From the NCBI GenBank assembly GCA_947593895.1, contig CANQDY010000017.1:1-14588 (forward strand): 14,588 bases of DNA. The letters run 5' to 3'. Within the stretch, counting starts at the first letter, position 1; each line of letters starts with the position of its first letter. Both the position numbers and the translations under genes were made by a program. Source of the stretch: an uncultured Bacilli bacterium. GTDB taxonomy: Bacteria; Bacillota_I; Bacilli_A; RFN20; CAG-449. Below are positions 1 through 8,308 of the stretch, one piece after another. The notes under the pieces were generated by a model. It did no database searches, was not told the origin of the DNA, and was given only the letters and a program-made list of their open reading frames with translations.

Positions 1-418
1 AGCAAGTAGAAGGCAACACCTTGTAGAAAAAATCTGGCCAAGTCTAAAAGAAGGTAAGATTGTTTTTTGTGATCGTTATCTTGATTCATCATTATCATAT
101 CAAGGATATGCAAGAAATTTAGGTGTTGATGAAGTTCTAAAAGTTAATGAATATGCAACAGAAGGAACTTACCCTGATATAACTTTCCTTTTTGATATTA
201 ACCCCGAGTTAGGTTTAGAAAGAATTAGTAAAAACGCTAATCGCGAAGTTAATCGCCTTGATGTAGAAAAACTCTCTTTTCATCAGAAAGTTAGAGAGGG
301 ATATCTTCTCTTAAGTAAACGATTTAAAGAACGTTATGTAGTTATCGATGCTTCAAAGTCTTTAGAAGAAGTATCAAATCAAATATTAAAAACTATCTTA
401 AACAAATTAGGAAAATAA
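1..418 (+). CDS. tmk: Thymidylate kinase, C-terminal part (5' end outside window)
   Basis: The open frame runs from base 2 to a TAA at 416-418 and encodes the last 138 residues; the family is about 205-215 residues, so roughly the first 70, including the P-loop, lie off the left edge. Visible family signatures are SRRQH near the start, the DRYLDSSLSYQGYAR block (DR[YF] plus the nucleotide-binding SYQG), FLFDI before the lid, and an arginine-bearing lid-like stretch NREVNRLD. The enzyme phosphorylates dTMP to dTDP with ATP in the cytoplasm, a step in dTTP synthesis. It is followed 2 nt later by holB, the classic tmk-holB neighbourhood of Bacillota, so co-transcription is likely. The part seen shows no frameshift. 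Identification is firm; the start and upstream control cannot be seen. Confidence 0.95.
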   Translation, partial: ASRRQHLVEKIWPSLKEGKIVFCDRYLDSSLSYQGYARNLGVDEVLKVNEYATEGTYPDITFLFDINPELGLERISKNANREVNRLDVEKLSFHQKVREGYLLLSKRFKERYVVIDASKSLEEVSNQILKTILNKLGK

Positions 419-420
419 TT

Positions 421-1419
421 ATGAATTTCAAAGAATATTTAAAATTAAGTCAACCATTTGTTTATAACACTTTTACAAATGCATTGAAAAGTAACAAAAT
501 TGCTCAAACTTATTTAATTAAGGGTAATGATGGAGCACCAATATTAGAAACCGCTCTATTCTTAGCCAAATCTTTGATTTGCGATAGTTCTGATTCCTTA
601 GCTTGTTCTTCTTGTTTATCATGCATTCGTTTTGAAAATGGAAACTATGCTGATTTTATGCTTTTAGATGGGAATAAGCAAACTCTAAAAGTTGGTGATA
701 TTGATTTTCTGCAAGAATTCCTTTCCTCTTCTTGTATGGAGAAAAAAGGAAAAAAGATTTATATTATAAATTGTTTAGAAAATTCCAATAAAGAAACATT
801 AAATGCTCTTTTAAAAACATTGGAAGAGCCTAATGATAATGTCTTTGCATTCATCACTACCAAAAACGAAAGTAAGCTATTACCAACAATAATTTCTCGT
901 TGTCAAATTTTAAATCTTCTTCCAACTAAAAAGGAAGATATTATCAAAGAAGTATCAGATCAAGGAATCTCTATCGATGATTGTCAAATTCTTTGTTCAT
1001 TATATTCAAATGTTGATGCGATATTAAACAATGTTGATGATGAAAACTATAAGCTATGTAAAGAATGTCTATTTGATACCCTTGATGCATTAGAGCAATC
1101 AAGTTACAAAGCTTTACAATATGTGCAGAGTGAATTAATCACAAAAATTAAAACCAAAGAAACAGCGAGATTGTATTTAGATTTACTTGCTATAGCATTT
1201 AAAGATATTTTGCTACTTCAAATGGATCAGGAAATTACTCTGCAAATTTATCAACCAACCTTGTCTCACATTTTAAAATCCTTAAAAAACATTGATAAGA
1301 TTTACTTAGAAATTATGCTCTCTCGAGGTAAAATAGAATCTAATGTTTCAATTAGTCTTTTACTTGAACACTCATTTATTTATATTATTAATGGAGGAAA
1401 TCTAAATGGAAAACAATAA
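421..1419 (+). CDS. holB: DNA polymerase III delta' subunit (clamp loader)
   Basis: This 332-residue protein matches the usual delta' length (about 320-335). The N-terminal AAA+ domain lacks a working P-loop: the expected GxxGxGK[ST] is replaced by KGNDGAPILET around residues 34-44, as is common in delta', which does not hydrolyse ATP. A four-cysteine zinc module follows (C54, C62, C65, C68). The SRC motif (S159-R160-C161), which supplies the trans-acting arginine finger to a neighbouring ATPase subunit, is intact. The C-terminal part, from about residue 200, is helical and fits the collar domain. The protein helps load the beta sliding clamp in the cytoplasmic replisome. ATG lies 2 nt after the tmk stop with only a weak AGGA upstream, so translational coupling is likely. 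The 3' end overlaps ricT by 14 nt. Confidence 0.93.
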   Translation: MNFKEYLKLSQPFVYNTFTNALKSNKIAQTYLIKGNDGAPILETALFLAKSLICDSSDSLACSSCLSCIRFENGNYADFMLLDGNKQTLKVGDIDFLQEFLSSSCMEKKGKKIYIINCLENSNKETLNALLKTLEEPNDNVFAFITTKNESKLLPTIISRCQILNLLPTKKEDIIKEVSDQGISIDDCQILCSLYSNVDAILNNVDDENYKLCKECLFDTLDALEQSSYKALQYVQSELITKIKTKETARLYLDLLAIAFKDILLLQMDQEITLQIYQPTLSHILKSLKNIDKIYLEIMLSRGKIESNVSISLLLEHSFIYIINGGNLNGKQ

Positions 1420-2254
1420 AATCAGGTTAGTATTAGTCAGTTTATTTTCAATGGAAAAATCATTTTACTTCACTACCGAAGATGATAGTCTGGTTAAAGA
1501 TGATTTAGTAATTTGTGAAACAACAAGAGGTATTGAACTTGGAAAAATTATCAGTTCTCCGATTGAAAAAGAATCCTCTGAAAACGTTACTTATCCAGTT
1601 ATATTAAGAAAAGGTAATCAAGATGATTACTTAATCCACAAAGATAACCTGATCAAAGGTGAAGAAGCAACTAAAATTACTCAACAATACGCAGATAAAT
1701 TAAAATTAGAAATGAAAGTAATTTCCAGTGAATATATGTTTGATAGGACTAAAATTATCATCTATTTCTCATCTGAAAGTCGTGTTGATTTTCGTGATTT
1801 ATTAAAGGACTTAGCAGGTGAACTTCACTGTCGCATCGAACTTCGTCAAATTGGTTCTAGAGACAAAGCTAAAATGGTTGGAGGAATTGGCGTCTGTGGT
1901 TTAAAACTTTGCTGTGCAACATTTTTAAATGAATTCGATGGTATTTCGATTACTATGGCTAAAAATCAAATGCTTGCCTTAAATATTCCAAAATTATCAG
2001 GACAATGTGGAAAATTAATGTGTTGCTTGAAATATGAGAATGACACTTACACCGACATTCAAAAAGATTTACCTAGAATAGGATCAAAAGTAAAATACAA
2101 TGATCAAATTTATAAAATTACTTCGATTAATGTTATTACCAAAATTTTACGTCTTGAAAATTATGATGGAGTTGTAAATGTTGATTATAATGATATCAAA
2201 GATAACATTTTACCAAGGGAAACTCCTCTCAGCGGTAGCAAGGGTGATAATTAA
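1406..2254 (+). CDS. ricT: RicT (YaaT), PSP1-domain RNA-maturation factor
   Basis: This 282-residue protein has the PSP1 domain of the YaaT family. Its diagnostic features are the two cysteine clusters C164/C169/C170 (VCGLKLCC) and C201/C206/C207 (QCGKLMCC), with the IGSRDKAKMVGGIG stretch just before the first. In B. subtilis RicT acts with RicA (YmcA) and RicF (YlbF) in an iron-sulfur-containing Y-complex that helps RNase Y cleave selected transcripts; that role here is by homology, and the partners are not in this window. ATG at 1406 is supported by a GGAGG at 1393-1397 (8 nt spacing) inside the end of holB, so the two genes overlap by 14 nt and are probably coupled. The stop codon abuts the rsmI start with no spacer. 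All six cysteines are retained. Confidence 0.93.
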   Translation: MENNKIRLVLVSLFSMEKSFYFTTEDDSLVKDDLVICETTRGIELGKIISSPIEKESSENVTYPVILRKGNQDDYLIHKDNLIKGEEATKITQQYADKLKLEMKVISSEYMFDRTKIIIYFSSESRVDFRDLLKDLAGELHCRIELRQIGSRDKAKMVGGIGVCGLKLCCATFLNEFDGISITMAKNQMLALNIPKLSGQCGKLMCCLKYENDTYTDIQKDLPRIGSKVKYNDQIYKITSINVITKILRLENYDGVVNVDYNDIKDNILPRETPLSGSKGDN

Positions 2255-3103
2255 ATGAATAGAATCAAAAGTAATTTTTCTGATGCTGTTCTTTATGTTG
2301 TAGCCACTCCAATTGGAAATTTAAAAGAATTATCTCCTCGAGCAAAGGAAGTTTTTGAAAGTGTTGATTTAGTCTGTAGCGAAGATACAAGAATTACTTC
2401 AAAACTATTAAATACCTTTGATATTCATAAACCTTTTATTTCATACCACGAACATAACGAACAAGAGGCAAGCGAAAAAATAATTGCTATTTTAAAAGAA
2501 AATAAAAAGATTGCTTTGACAAGTGATGCTGGATATCCTGGAATTTCTGATCCTGGTTCAATATTAATCAAGCATTGCATTGATAATCAAATACCGGTTT
2601 CAGTGGTAAATGGATCTAATGCATTTATTCCAGCTTTAGTTGGATCTGGTCTTGATACATCGCATTTTTATTTTCATGGTTTTCTAAGTAGCAAAGAAAG
2701 CGACAGAAAAAAAGAAATTGAAGAATTAAAAAATAAAAAAGAAACGATGATTTTCTATGAATCTCCTCATCGAATTAAAAAAACAATTAATAATTTATTT
2801 CAAATTTTAGGTAATAGAAAAATTGCTATCGCAAGAGAAATTACTAAAATTCACGAAGAATATATCTATAGTGAACTAAGTGAATTTAATGACTTTGACT
2901 TTGAAACTCTTAAAGGTGAAATGGTTCTAATTATCGAAGGAAATAAAGAAATCAAATCATTAACTGACCAAGATATTATTAATTTAATTAATGATGAAAT
3001 TAAAAACGGAAAATCATTAAAAGATGCAGTAAAAACAATTTGTGAATCCTATTCTTTAAAGAAGAATTATGTTTATCTTTTAGCAACATCTAATAAAAAT
3101 TAA
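2255..3103 (+). CDS. rsmI: 16S rRNA (cytidine-1402 2'-O)-methyltransferase
   Basis: This 282-residue protein has the normal length for RsmI, a tetrapyrrole-methylase-fold enzyme that uses S-adenosylmethionine to 2'-O-methylate C1402 (E. coli numbering) of 16S rRNA in the decoding centre. The successive family motifs are all present: VATPIGNLKELSPRA near the N terminus, CSEDTRITSKLL, SDAGYPGISDPGS, FHGFL, FYESPHRIKKT and REITKIHEE. The SAM pocket is therefore intact. ATG follows the ricT TAA directly, with a purine-rich AAGGGTGAT a few nucleotides upstream inside ricT. It follows ricT as in B. subtilis except that yabA and other small genes are absent. A possible promoter for the following transporter overlaps its stop codon. 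Confidence 0.95.
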   Translation: MNRIKSNFSDAVLYVVATPIGNLKELSPRAKEVFESVDLVCSEDTRITSKLLNTFDIHKPFISYHEHNEQEASEKIIAILKENKKIALTSDAGYPGISDPGSILIKHCIDNQIPVSVVNGSNAFIPALVGSGLDTSHFYFHGFLSSKESDRKKEIEELKNKKETMIFYESPHRIKKTINNLFQILGNRKIAIAREITKIHEEYIYSELSEFNDFDFETLKGEMVLIIEGNKEIKSLTDQDIINLINDEIKNGKSLKDAVKTICESYSLKKNYVYLLATSNKN

Positions 3104-3128
3104 CCAATCAAATATTAGTTCATATAAT
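3100..3128 (+). promoter_or_regulatory. Candidate promoter of the ZIP transporter gene
   Basis: TTAACC (3100-3105) and a perfect TATAAT (3123-3128) are separated by 17 nt. A start about 7 nt downstream would give an unusually short leader that still keeps most of the Shine-Dalgarno sequence. The -35 match is only 4 of 6, and read-through from rsmI is equally possible. Confidence 0.3.
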
Positions 3129-3148
3129 ATTTTGAGGGGGGTGCGATA

Positions 3149-3895
3149 ATGAGTATTTATTTTTACTCTTACGCCTCGTTTATTGCCATTTTCTTAGCCA
3201 CAATTTTCGGTTCGGGAATGGTTTTTTTCTTGCATAAAAACATTTCGGGAAAAACATCTAGTATTATTTTTGGATTTACTTCTGGCGTTATGTTAAGTGC
3301 CTCGATTTTTGGACTTATTATTCCATCAATGGAAGTTTCTTTATATTCTTTTAAAGGTCTTCCTGTTTTAACTGGAATAATTTTAGGATCCTTGTTTTTA
3401 TTTTTAATAGATCTTATTTTATCAAATAAAGCAAAAAAAGATAATGCTCATATTAAATTATTTATTGCTGTTACTGTCCATAATATTCCTGAAGGATTTG
3501 CTATAGGCCTAAGTTATTCTTTAGCTCTTATTTATAATGAACCTGCATATTTAGCTAGTGCACTTAGTTTAACACTTGGTATCGGGTTACAAAACATTCC
3601 TGAGTCTTTAGCTACATCTTTAACTTTATATGAAAGAAACATACCTAAATTCAGATCATTTTTGTATGGAAGTTTATCAGGAATAGTCGAGCCAATATTT
3701 GCATTAGTTGGTTTTTATTTATCAACAAAAATTAGTTTTCTTTTACCTTGGCTTTTAGCTTTCGCAGGTGGATCAATGATTTATATTACAATTGATGAAC
3801 TAGTACCATCTATCAAAAAAAATGACCAGTCAGCATTAGGAGTCTGGTCATTCATTCTTGGATTTTGCTTAATGATTATTCTTGAAACAATCTAG
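3149..3895 (+). CDS. ZIP-family (GufA/BbZIP-like) divalent metal transporter
   Basis: This is a 248-residue polytopic protein with about eight hydrophobic segments, the usual size for bacterial ZIP transporters, which move zinc or related divalent metals into the cytoplasm. The TM4 motif HNIPEG is at residues 111-116 and the TM5 motif QNIPES at 148-153. By comparison with the known BbZIP binuclear site, H111, E115, Q148 and E152 would form metal site 1, and N112, N149 and E181 would contribute to site 2; an asparagine stands where BbZIP has an aspartate (D208). E217 in the last part is also conserved-looking. ATG is preceded by a very strong GAGGGGGGTG (3134-3143). The 3' codons contain a terminator-like hairpin for the opposite strand, and the TAG abuts the yfhO stop codon. 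Metal specificity cannot be read from sequence. Confidence 0.88.
   Translation: MSIYFYSYASFIAIFLATIFGSGMVFFLHKNISGKTSSIIFGFTSGVMLSASIFGLIIPSMEVSLYSFKGLPVLTGIILGSLFLFLIDLILSNKAKKDNAHIKLFIAVTVHNIPEGFAIGLSYSLALIYNEPAYLASALSLTLGIGLQNIPESLATSLTLYERNIPKFRSFLYGSLSGIVEPIFALVGFYLSTKISFLLPWLLAFAGGSMIYITIDELVPSIKKNDQSALGVWSFILGFCLMIILETI
3815..3852 (-). terminator. Intrinsic terminator of the gdpP-yfhO operon, inside the ZIP gene
   Basis: Read on the minus strand, AATGACCAG and CTGGTCATT form a perfect 9-bp stem (3844-3852 with 3821-3829) around a 14-nt loop, ending in a run of eight T. It lies about 44 nt beyond the yfhO stop codon. On the plus strand no T-run follows the hairpin, so it should act only on leftward transcripts. 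The whole structure is made of ZIP codons. Confidence 0.75.
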
Positions 3896-6800
3896 TTATT
3901 TTCTTAACATTATCAATTGATCTAAAAATTCCTTATCTTTTCTTCTGATATCTAATAGATAATAAATTCCAAAGAACATCATAGTTCCCATAGCAAAGCA
4001 AGCGCATCCTTGAGCAAGAAGAGGTGTATGATAAACCATCTTATAATGGTAATCACCTTTTAAATTAACAAAACTAACAAAGCCACCTTGTCCTTTATAA
4101 ATTTTTACTTCTTCGGTATGATTATTACTATCAGTGCGATATAAAGTCCACCCTTCATCATATGGAATCGTTAATACTGAAACCATATTTTGATCTAAAC
4201 TACTATCAAACTGATATTTATTATTCGCCTTTTTAATATTAGTAAATTGATATTTTTTTAACTCATTCATTTTTTCTTGATAAGTATCAAAATACTCATA
4301 TGTTGCATTTGGTTTACATAAAGTTGCATTAGTTTTAAAAGTATCCTTTACTGTCACTTTAATCTTATAAACAGGACGATCAACATAAAAACCACGTTCA
4401 AACTTTTTGTCTGAGGATTTATCGTAATTATGTTTCATATGGCGATCAGAAGTTATTTCATTATCATTCTTATCATATAAAGTTATAATTAAATTTTCAC
4501 CCATTCTTGCGGTTATTGTTACATATGCCATACCTCCTCTTTGCTCCACATCTGGGGCAAGAGGTGAAGCTAAAGTGGCGATTAATTCTGAATTCCATTT
4601 TAATCCGGTTGCAGCTTTCGTTGAATATGGCGTTACCTCAATCCACTCATTTTTAAAACTTCCATCACCACCAGGACCATCATTCCATTGTGCTTGTCTA
4701 ACTAGTACTTCATTATCTCTGATATTACGAATTATAACATTGTTTTTTAAATTATTATCATTGCTAAGATCAATATTGCTTTGATAACTAAATTCTGGAT
4801 ACTTCTCAATTATTTCTTCAGCATCTTCTTCATACATAATAGCCTTAGAAGTTAAAAGATATTCCGCTCGTGGAAGATATCCAGTATAGGTACTTGCCAA
4901 ATAATAATTAAAATTATCTGTATTTCTCATTTTAGAGTTTAGTGAGTTAGCATTGACAATATTAGTGAAGCTAAATCCCATAGGAATATAATATTCGTTT
5001 TCATAAACCACTTTATTATTCTTTCTCATTATTTCCTTATAACCAAATGGAATATTTGTATCACTTTCATTAGCGATATAATATTTAACATTAAGAAAAT
5101 TATCCATATTAATCTTTTTTTCATGTTCACCCATTGACCAACTACCATTATATTTAAAATGGGTCCAAGAAGCAAAGTCATCAATCTCGTATCCGTAAAC
5201 AGAATGGAATGTTCCTAAACCATTATAACTTTCAACCATACCTAAGTTATTACTACTACGATCAAAAGATGTGCTATATATTCTATAGAATTCTTTGTCT
5301 TTTTTCTTTATTTCCTTAATTAATTCAGTTTCAGTTTTAACACTATCAATTCCACCATAAAGTTCTTCATAAGATGTAGTTCCGAAGAATCCGACATAAA
5401 CTTCATTATCTCCAGCACTTAAAGTAAACCCTAGTAATAAGTTAAATGAAACCATTGCTTCAATACCAATAATCCATTTTAAATTATGAGTTAACTTTTT
5501 ATCACTAAACTTATTTTTGATATAAAGATATAAAACAAATAAATAAATTAATTGAGCATAGCAAACATTTTTAGCATCTGTATCCATTTTATTAACTGCT
5601 GTTGTTCCTTGCAGTTTATCACCTAAATTAATTAAAAGAAGTTCCATTGCAATACAAATACCAATTGCTATATCTAAATATACAGGTTTAATTTTTTCTC
5701 GATGATCAAAATTAATTGCAACATAGATAAATATACACACTACTGGAAAAAGTTCCCATCGACCATAACAAATATTAGTGAATCCAGAGAAACAATAATA
5801 TGCAAAAGGAGTAAAGATTAAAATCAGCATTCCAATTACTCCAACAATATGAGAAATTTTCTTTTCTCTGACGCTAGTTAGAATTGACGGGATTAACATA
5901 AGCATTACCGGTGAATAAACAAACAAAGAACTTAATGCATTATCATACCCGTTATTATTAATCAAAAGATGACTATTACATGAAACAGTCGGATAGAAGA
6001 AAGTCATCAAAGGATAAAGATAGACACGGGTTATATTGCTGACATTTGTAGTATTTCCCGGATTGGAAAAATAAAATAAATTTTTAATAAGACCATTTAT
6101 ATTATCAAATAACAAACTAAAATCTCTGTTTTTAATACAAGTCATAATTGCATTTAAAGAATTAATTAAAGCAGTTGAATATGATGATTTAGCTGCTCGA
6201 GAAGACTCTAATGCAACTTTAAAGGCCGGAAGTAAAATCAATAATGACATTACCATTCCAATTACATATGAAGTAATACCTAAAAAAATTACTCTACCTT
6301 TTTGTTTATTTGTATATGTTGAGTACATTTGAAAATATCTAAATACTGCGTAAATGACAGTACAGAAGCAAATCATAATAAAGAAAAAATAGTTTGTCAT
6401 CGCTGACAAAAATAAACTTAATATTAATGCAGTTGGTTTTTCTTTTTGAAGAACATCTTCAATTCCATAAAGAACTAAAGGTAATAAAATAGTTATTTCG
6501 ATAAAATGATTAAACCATAAATAATATAAGGTCCAACCACAAAAAGCATAAGCGACAGAAATCATCTTTGATGTATCTTCTGAAATATTGAATTGATTAT
6601 TTAATAATCTTTTCATTAAATATCCAGCAAGAACCATCTTAGTAATCATCAAGAATGCCTGTGTTTGAGGCACTATCGCTCTAGGCACTAAAAGAGTTGG
6701 TAAAAAGAAAATATCTAATAAATAGTAAAAACTATTAGATCCAATATTATTTACACCAAGGTTAGTATTTTCATCCCAAAAAATAAATTCTCCTCCGGTA

Positions 6801-7051
6801 ATAGAAGCCCAATAATCATCATAACCATTGTAGTAAAAAGGAATCTCTTGAAGAACAAAATCACCACCTAAAGGAATAGTAAACATATTAGTCATCAGAG
6901 TATATCCAAATAACAAAATACCAATAAAATATAAAAACAAAACAAATCTTACATTACCACGATTAAAAAACTTCATTAAAGCTTTGTAAAACTTGGTATT
7001 AGTAAACTTTTGAAATATTTCGTTTTCTTGTAAAATGCTTTTATTTTCCAT
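3896..7051 (-). CDS. YfhO-family large membrane protein, candidate GT-C glycosyltransferase
   Basis: This 1051-residue protein has a first membrane helix at about residues 35-56, then many more helices up to about residue 550, a long hydrophilic region of about 450 residues and a final helix near 1023-1043. The first extracytoplasmic loop has the YfhO-type GGDFVLQEIPFYYN (D64, Q68, P71), the place where GT-C enzymes carry an acidic catalytic residue. Characterised YfhO homologues in Bacillus and Listeria glycosylate lipoteichoic or wall teichoic acids using undecaprenyl-phosphate sugars; a similar envelope role here is inferred. It is longer than the roughly 850-900 residues typical of those proteins, mainly in the outer domain. 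ATG has AAAGGAG upstream and lies 14 nt after rlmH, making it the last operon gene. An alternative is another membrane glycosyltransferase subfamily with a different acceptor. Confidence 0.82.
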   Translation of the reverse strand: MENKSILQENEIFQKFTNTKFYKALMKFFNRGNVRFVLFLYFIGILLFGYTLMTNMFTIPLGGDFVLQEIPFYYNGYDDYWASITGGEFIFWDENTNLGVNNIGSNSFYYLLDIFFLPTLLVPRAIVPQTQAFLMITKMVLAGYLMKRLLNNQFNISEDTSKMISVAYAFCGWTLYYLWFNHFIEITILLPLVLYGIEDVLQKEKPTALILSLFLSAMTNYFFFIMICFCTVIYAVFRYFQMYSTYTNKQKGRVIFLGITSYVIGMVMSLLILLPAFKVALESSRAAKSSYSTALINSLNAIMTCIKNRDFSLLFDNINGLIKNLFYFSNPGNTTNVSNITRVYLYPLMTFFYPTVSCNSHLLINNNGYDNALSSLFVYSPVMLMLIPSILTSVREKKISHIVGVIGMLILIFTPFAYYCFSGFTNICYGRWELFPVVCIFIYVAINFDHREKIKPVYLDIAIGICIAMELLLINLGDKLQGTTAVNKMDTDAKNVCYAQLIYLFVLYLYIKNKFSDKKLTHNLKWIIGIEAMVSFNLLLGFTLSAGDNEVYVGFFGTTSYEELYGGIDSVKTETELIKEIKKKDKEFYRIYSTSFDRSSNNLGMVESYNGLGTFHSVYGYEIDDFASWTHFKYNGSWSMGEHEKKINMDNFLNVKYYIANESDTNIPFGYKEIMRKNNKVVYENEYYIPMGFSFTNIVNANSLNSKMRNTDNFNYYLASTYTGYLPRAEYLLTSKAIMYEEDAEEIIEKYPEFSYQSNIDLSNDNNLKNNVIIRNIRDNEVLVRQAQWNDGPGGDGSFKNEWIEVTPYSTKAATGLKWNSELIATLASPLAPDVEQRGGMAYVTITARMGENLIITLYDKNDNEITSDRHMKHNYDKSSDKKFERGFYVDRPVYKIKVTVKDTFKTNATLCKPNATYEYFDTYQEKMNELKKYQFTNIKKANNKYQFDSSLDQNMVSVLTIPYDEGWTLYRTDSNNHTEEVKIYKGQGGFVSFVNLKGDYHYKMVYHTPLLAQGCACFAMGTMMFFGIYYLLDIRRKDKEFLDQLIMLRK

Positions 7052-7065
7052 ATTTTTTCTCCTTT

Positions 7066-7545
7066 CTATTTGTGGTAAGTTTCGTGATTAATAATTTTAA
7101 ATGATCGATAAATTTGTTCTAAGATAATTATTCTAGTCATTTGATGAGTAAATGTCATAGGTGATAATTTTATAGCAAAGTTACTTCTTTCTCTAACTTT
7201 GTCAGATAGACCATATGACCCTCCAATAACAAAAGTAATGTTATTTTTTCCGCTTCCTATCAAATTATCTAATTTAAATGTAAATTCTTCACTGGATATT
7301 TCTTTTCCATGTAAATCAAGAAGAAATACATAAGCATCGTCTTTGATTAGTTTTAATAAACTTTCCCCTTCTTTATTTAAAATCATTTTAATGATTTGAG
7401 AACTTTCGTCTTTATAAACAACCGGAGTGACCTCTTTGGTGCTAACCTTACAATATTTACTTAATCGTTTTACTAATTCCGAAATCTCTTCCCGATGAAA
7501 TGATTCTTTAATTTTTCCAACAACAACTAAATTAATATTGATCAT
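7066..7545 (-). CDS. rlmH: 23S rRNA (pseudouridine-1915 N3)-methyltransferase RlmH
   Basis: This 159-residue protein has the exact family length. It is a SPOUT-fold enzyme that forms a homodimer and methylates pseudouridine 1915 in helix 69 of 23S rRNA, using S-adenosylmethionine. The knotted SAM site FVIGGSYGLS is at about residues 105-114, followed by the TFTHQMTRIIILEQIYRSFKI block and the invariant C-terminal YHK, so the active site appears complete. The ATG overlaps the walJ stop as ATGA (7542-7545), indicating translational coupling, with an AGAGGAAG ribosome-binding site inside the end of walJ. The walJ-rlmH pairing recalls the B. subtilis order, where a HtrA-type protease gene lies between; none is present here. 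Confidence 0.96.
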   Translation of the reverse strand: MININLVVVGKIKESFHREEISELVKRLSKYCKVSTKEVTPVVYKDESSQIIKMILNKEGESLLKLIKDDAYVFLLDLHGKEISSEEFTFKLDNLIGSGKNNITFVIGGSYGLSDKVRERSNFAIKLSPMTFTHQMTRIIILEQIYRSFKIINHETYHK

Positions 7546-8306
7546 TTAACTTCCTCTTTAATGTTTCCTCCGGAAACTGTATCTTTTTGATTTGCACATC
7601 TTATTAAATACTTATCATAGTCCACTCCTCTTTTTTTAAATACTGCCATTAAATCTGATAAAGCTTTTTCTGGACTATTTGCTTCTTCGGAAAGGTGAGC
7701 TAAAGTAATCTCTTTTGTTCGTTTAGTAATAACATCACACAAATAGTTCGCCGAATCTTCATTTGATAAGTGTCCATAATCACCCATAATTCTTTTCTTT
7801 AATGATTGAGGACGGTTAGTTTCAATTAACATTTTGACATTATGATTTGATTCAAAAATGTAATAATCTGCATCAGTAATGAGATTAATTACCTTCTGGT
7901 AAAGATAACCAGTATCTGTAATATAAACCAACTTTTCATTATCATCAGAAATAACAAATCCAATCGATCCATTAATATCATGTGATGTTGGTAACACTGA
8001 TACATTAAATCCATTGATACAGTAATTCTGATACGGAGTTAATTCATTTGCAAAAGGTAAATCCTCAAAGGTTAATTTTGTTGCATATATTTGGTCTTTT
8101 GAAAATAAATCAATTCCTGAGACATGATCGCTATGACCATGAGTTACTAAGACATGATTAATATCATTAATATCAACATTGACTTCTTTTAATTTAGTTC
8201 TTAATTTCTTAGCCGAAATTCCTATATCTATTAGAAGATATCGACCATTTGATGAAATCAAAGTACAATTTCCCTTAGAACCTGATTCAAATACATGATA
8301 TTCCAT
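7542..8306 (-). CDS. walJ: WalJ/YycJ metallo-beta-lactamase-fold hydrolase
   Basis: This 254-residue protein has a complete metallo-beta-lactamase fold signature: the GSKGNCT opening at residues 9-15, the THGHSDH metal motif (H56, H58, D60, H61), H109 (TSHD), D131 (ITDTG) and C-terminal H179 and H204. Two metal ions are expected. WalJ (YycJ) is encoded next to the WalRK two-component system in many Bacillota and has been linked to cell-wall signalling and to coordination of division with replication; a nuclease-like activity is suggested for the family, but the precise substrate is not settled. Here the walRK-yycHI genes are not adjacent. ATG lies 2 nt after the dnaB stop; the ribosome-binding site is weak (CAGGG inside dnaB), so coupled translation is likely. 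It overlaps rlmH by 4 nt. Confidence 0.9.
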   Translation of the reverse strand: MEYHVFESGSKGNCTLISSNGRYLLIDIGISAKKLRTKLKEVNVDINDINHVLVTHGHSDHVSGIDLFSKDQIYATKLTFEDLPFANELTPYQNYCINGFNVSVLPTSHDINGSIGFVISDDNEKLVYITDTGYLYQKVINLITDADYYIFESNHNVKMLIETNRPQSLKKRIMGDYGHLSNEDSANYLCDVITKRTKEITLAHLSEEANSPEKALSDLMAVFKKRGVDYDKYLIRCANQKDTVSGGNIKEEVK

Positions 8307-8308
8307 AA

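Noticed and set aside
525..553. Degenerate P-loop of HolB as a sign of a broken gene
   Set aside because: Delta' subunits commonly lack ATPase activity; the zinc module and SRC motif are intact and the length is normal.
4575..4784. Plus-strand 69-codon frame inside yfhO
   Set aside because: It is antisense to a continuous coding region and has no ribosome-binding site.
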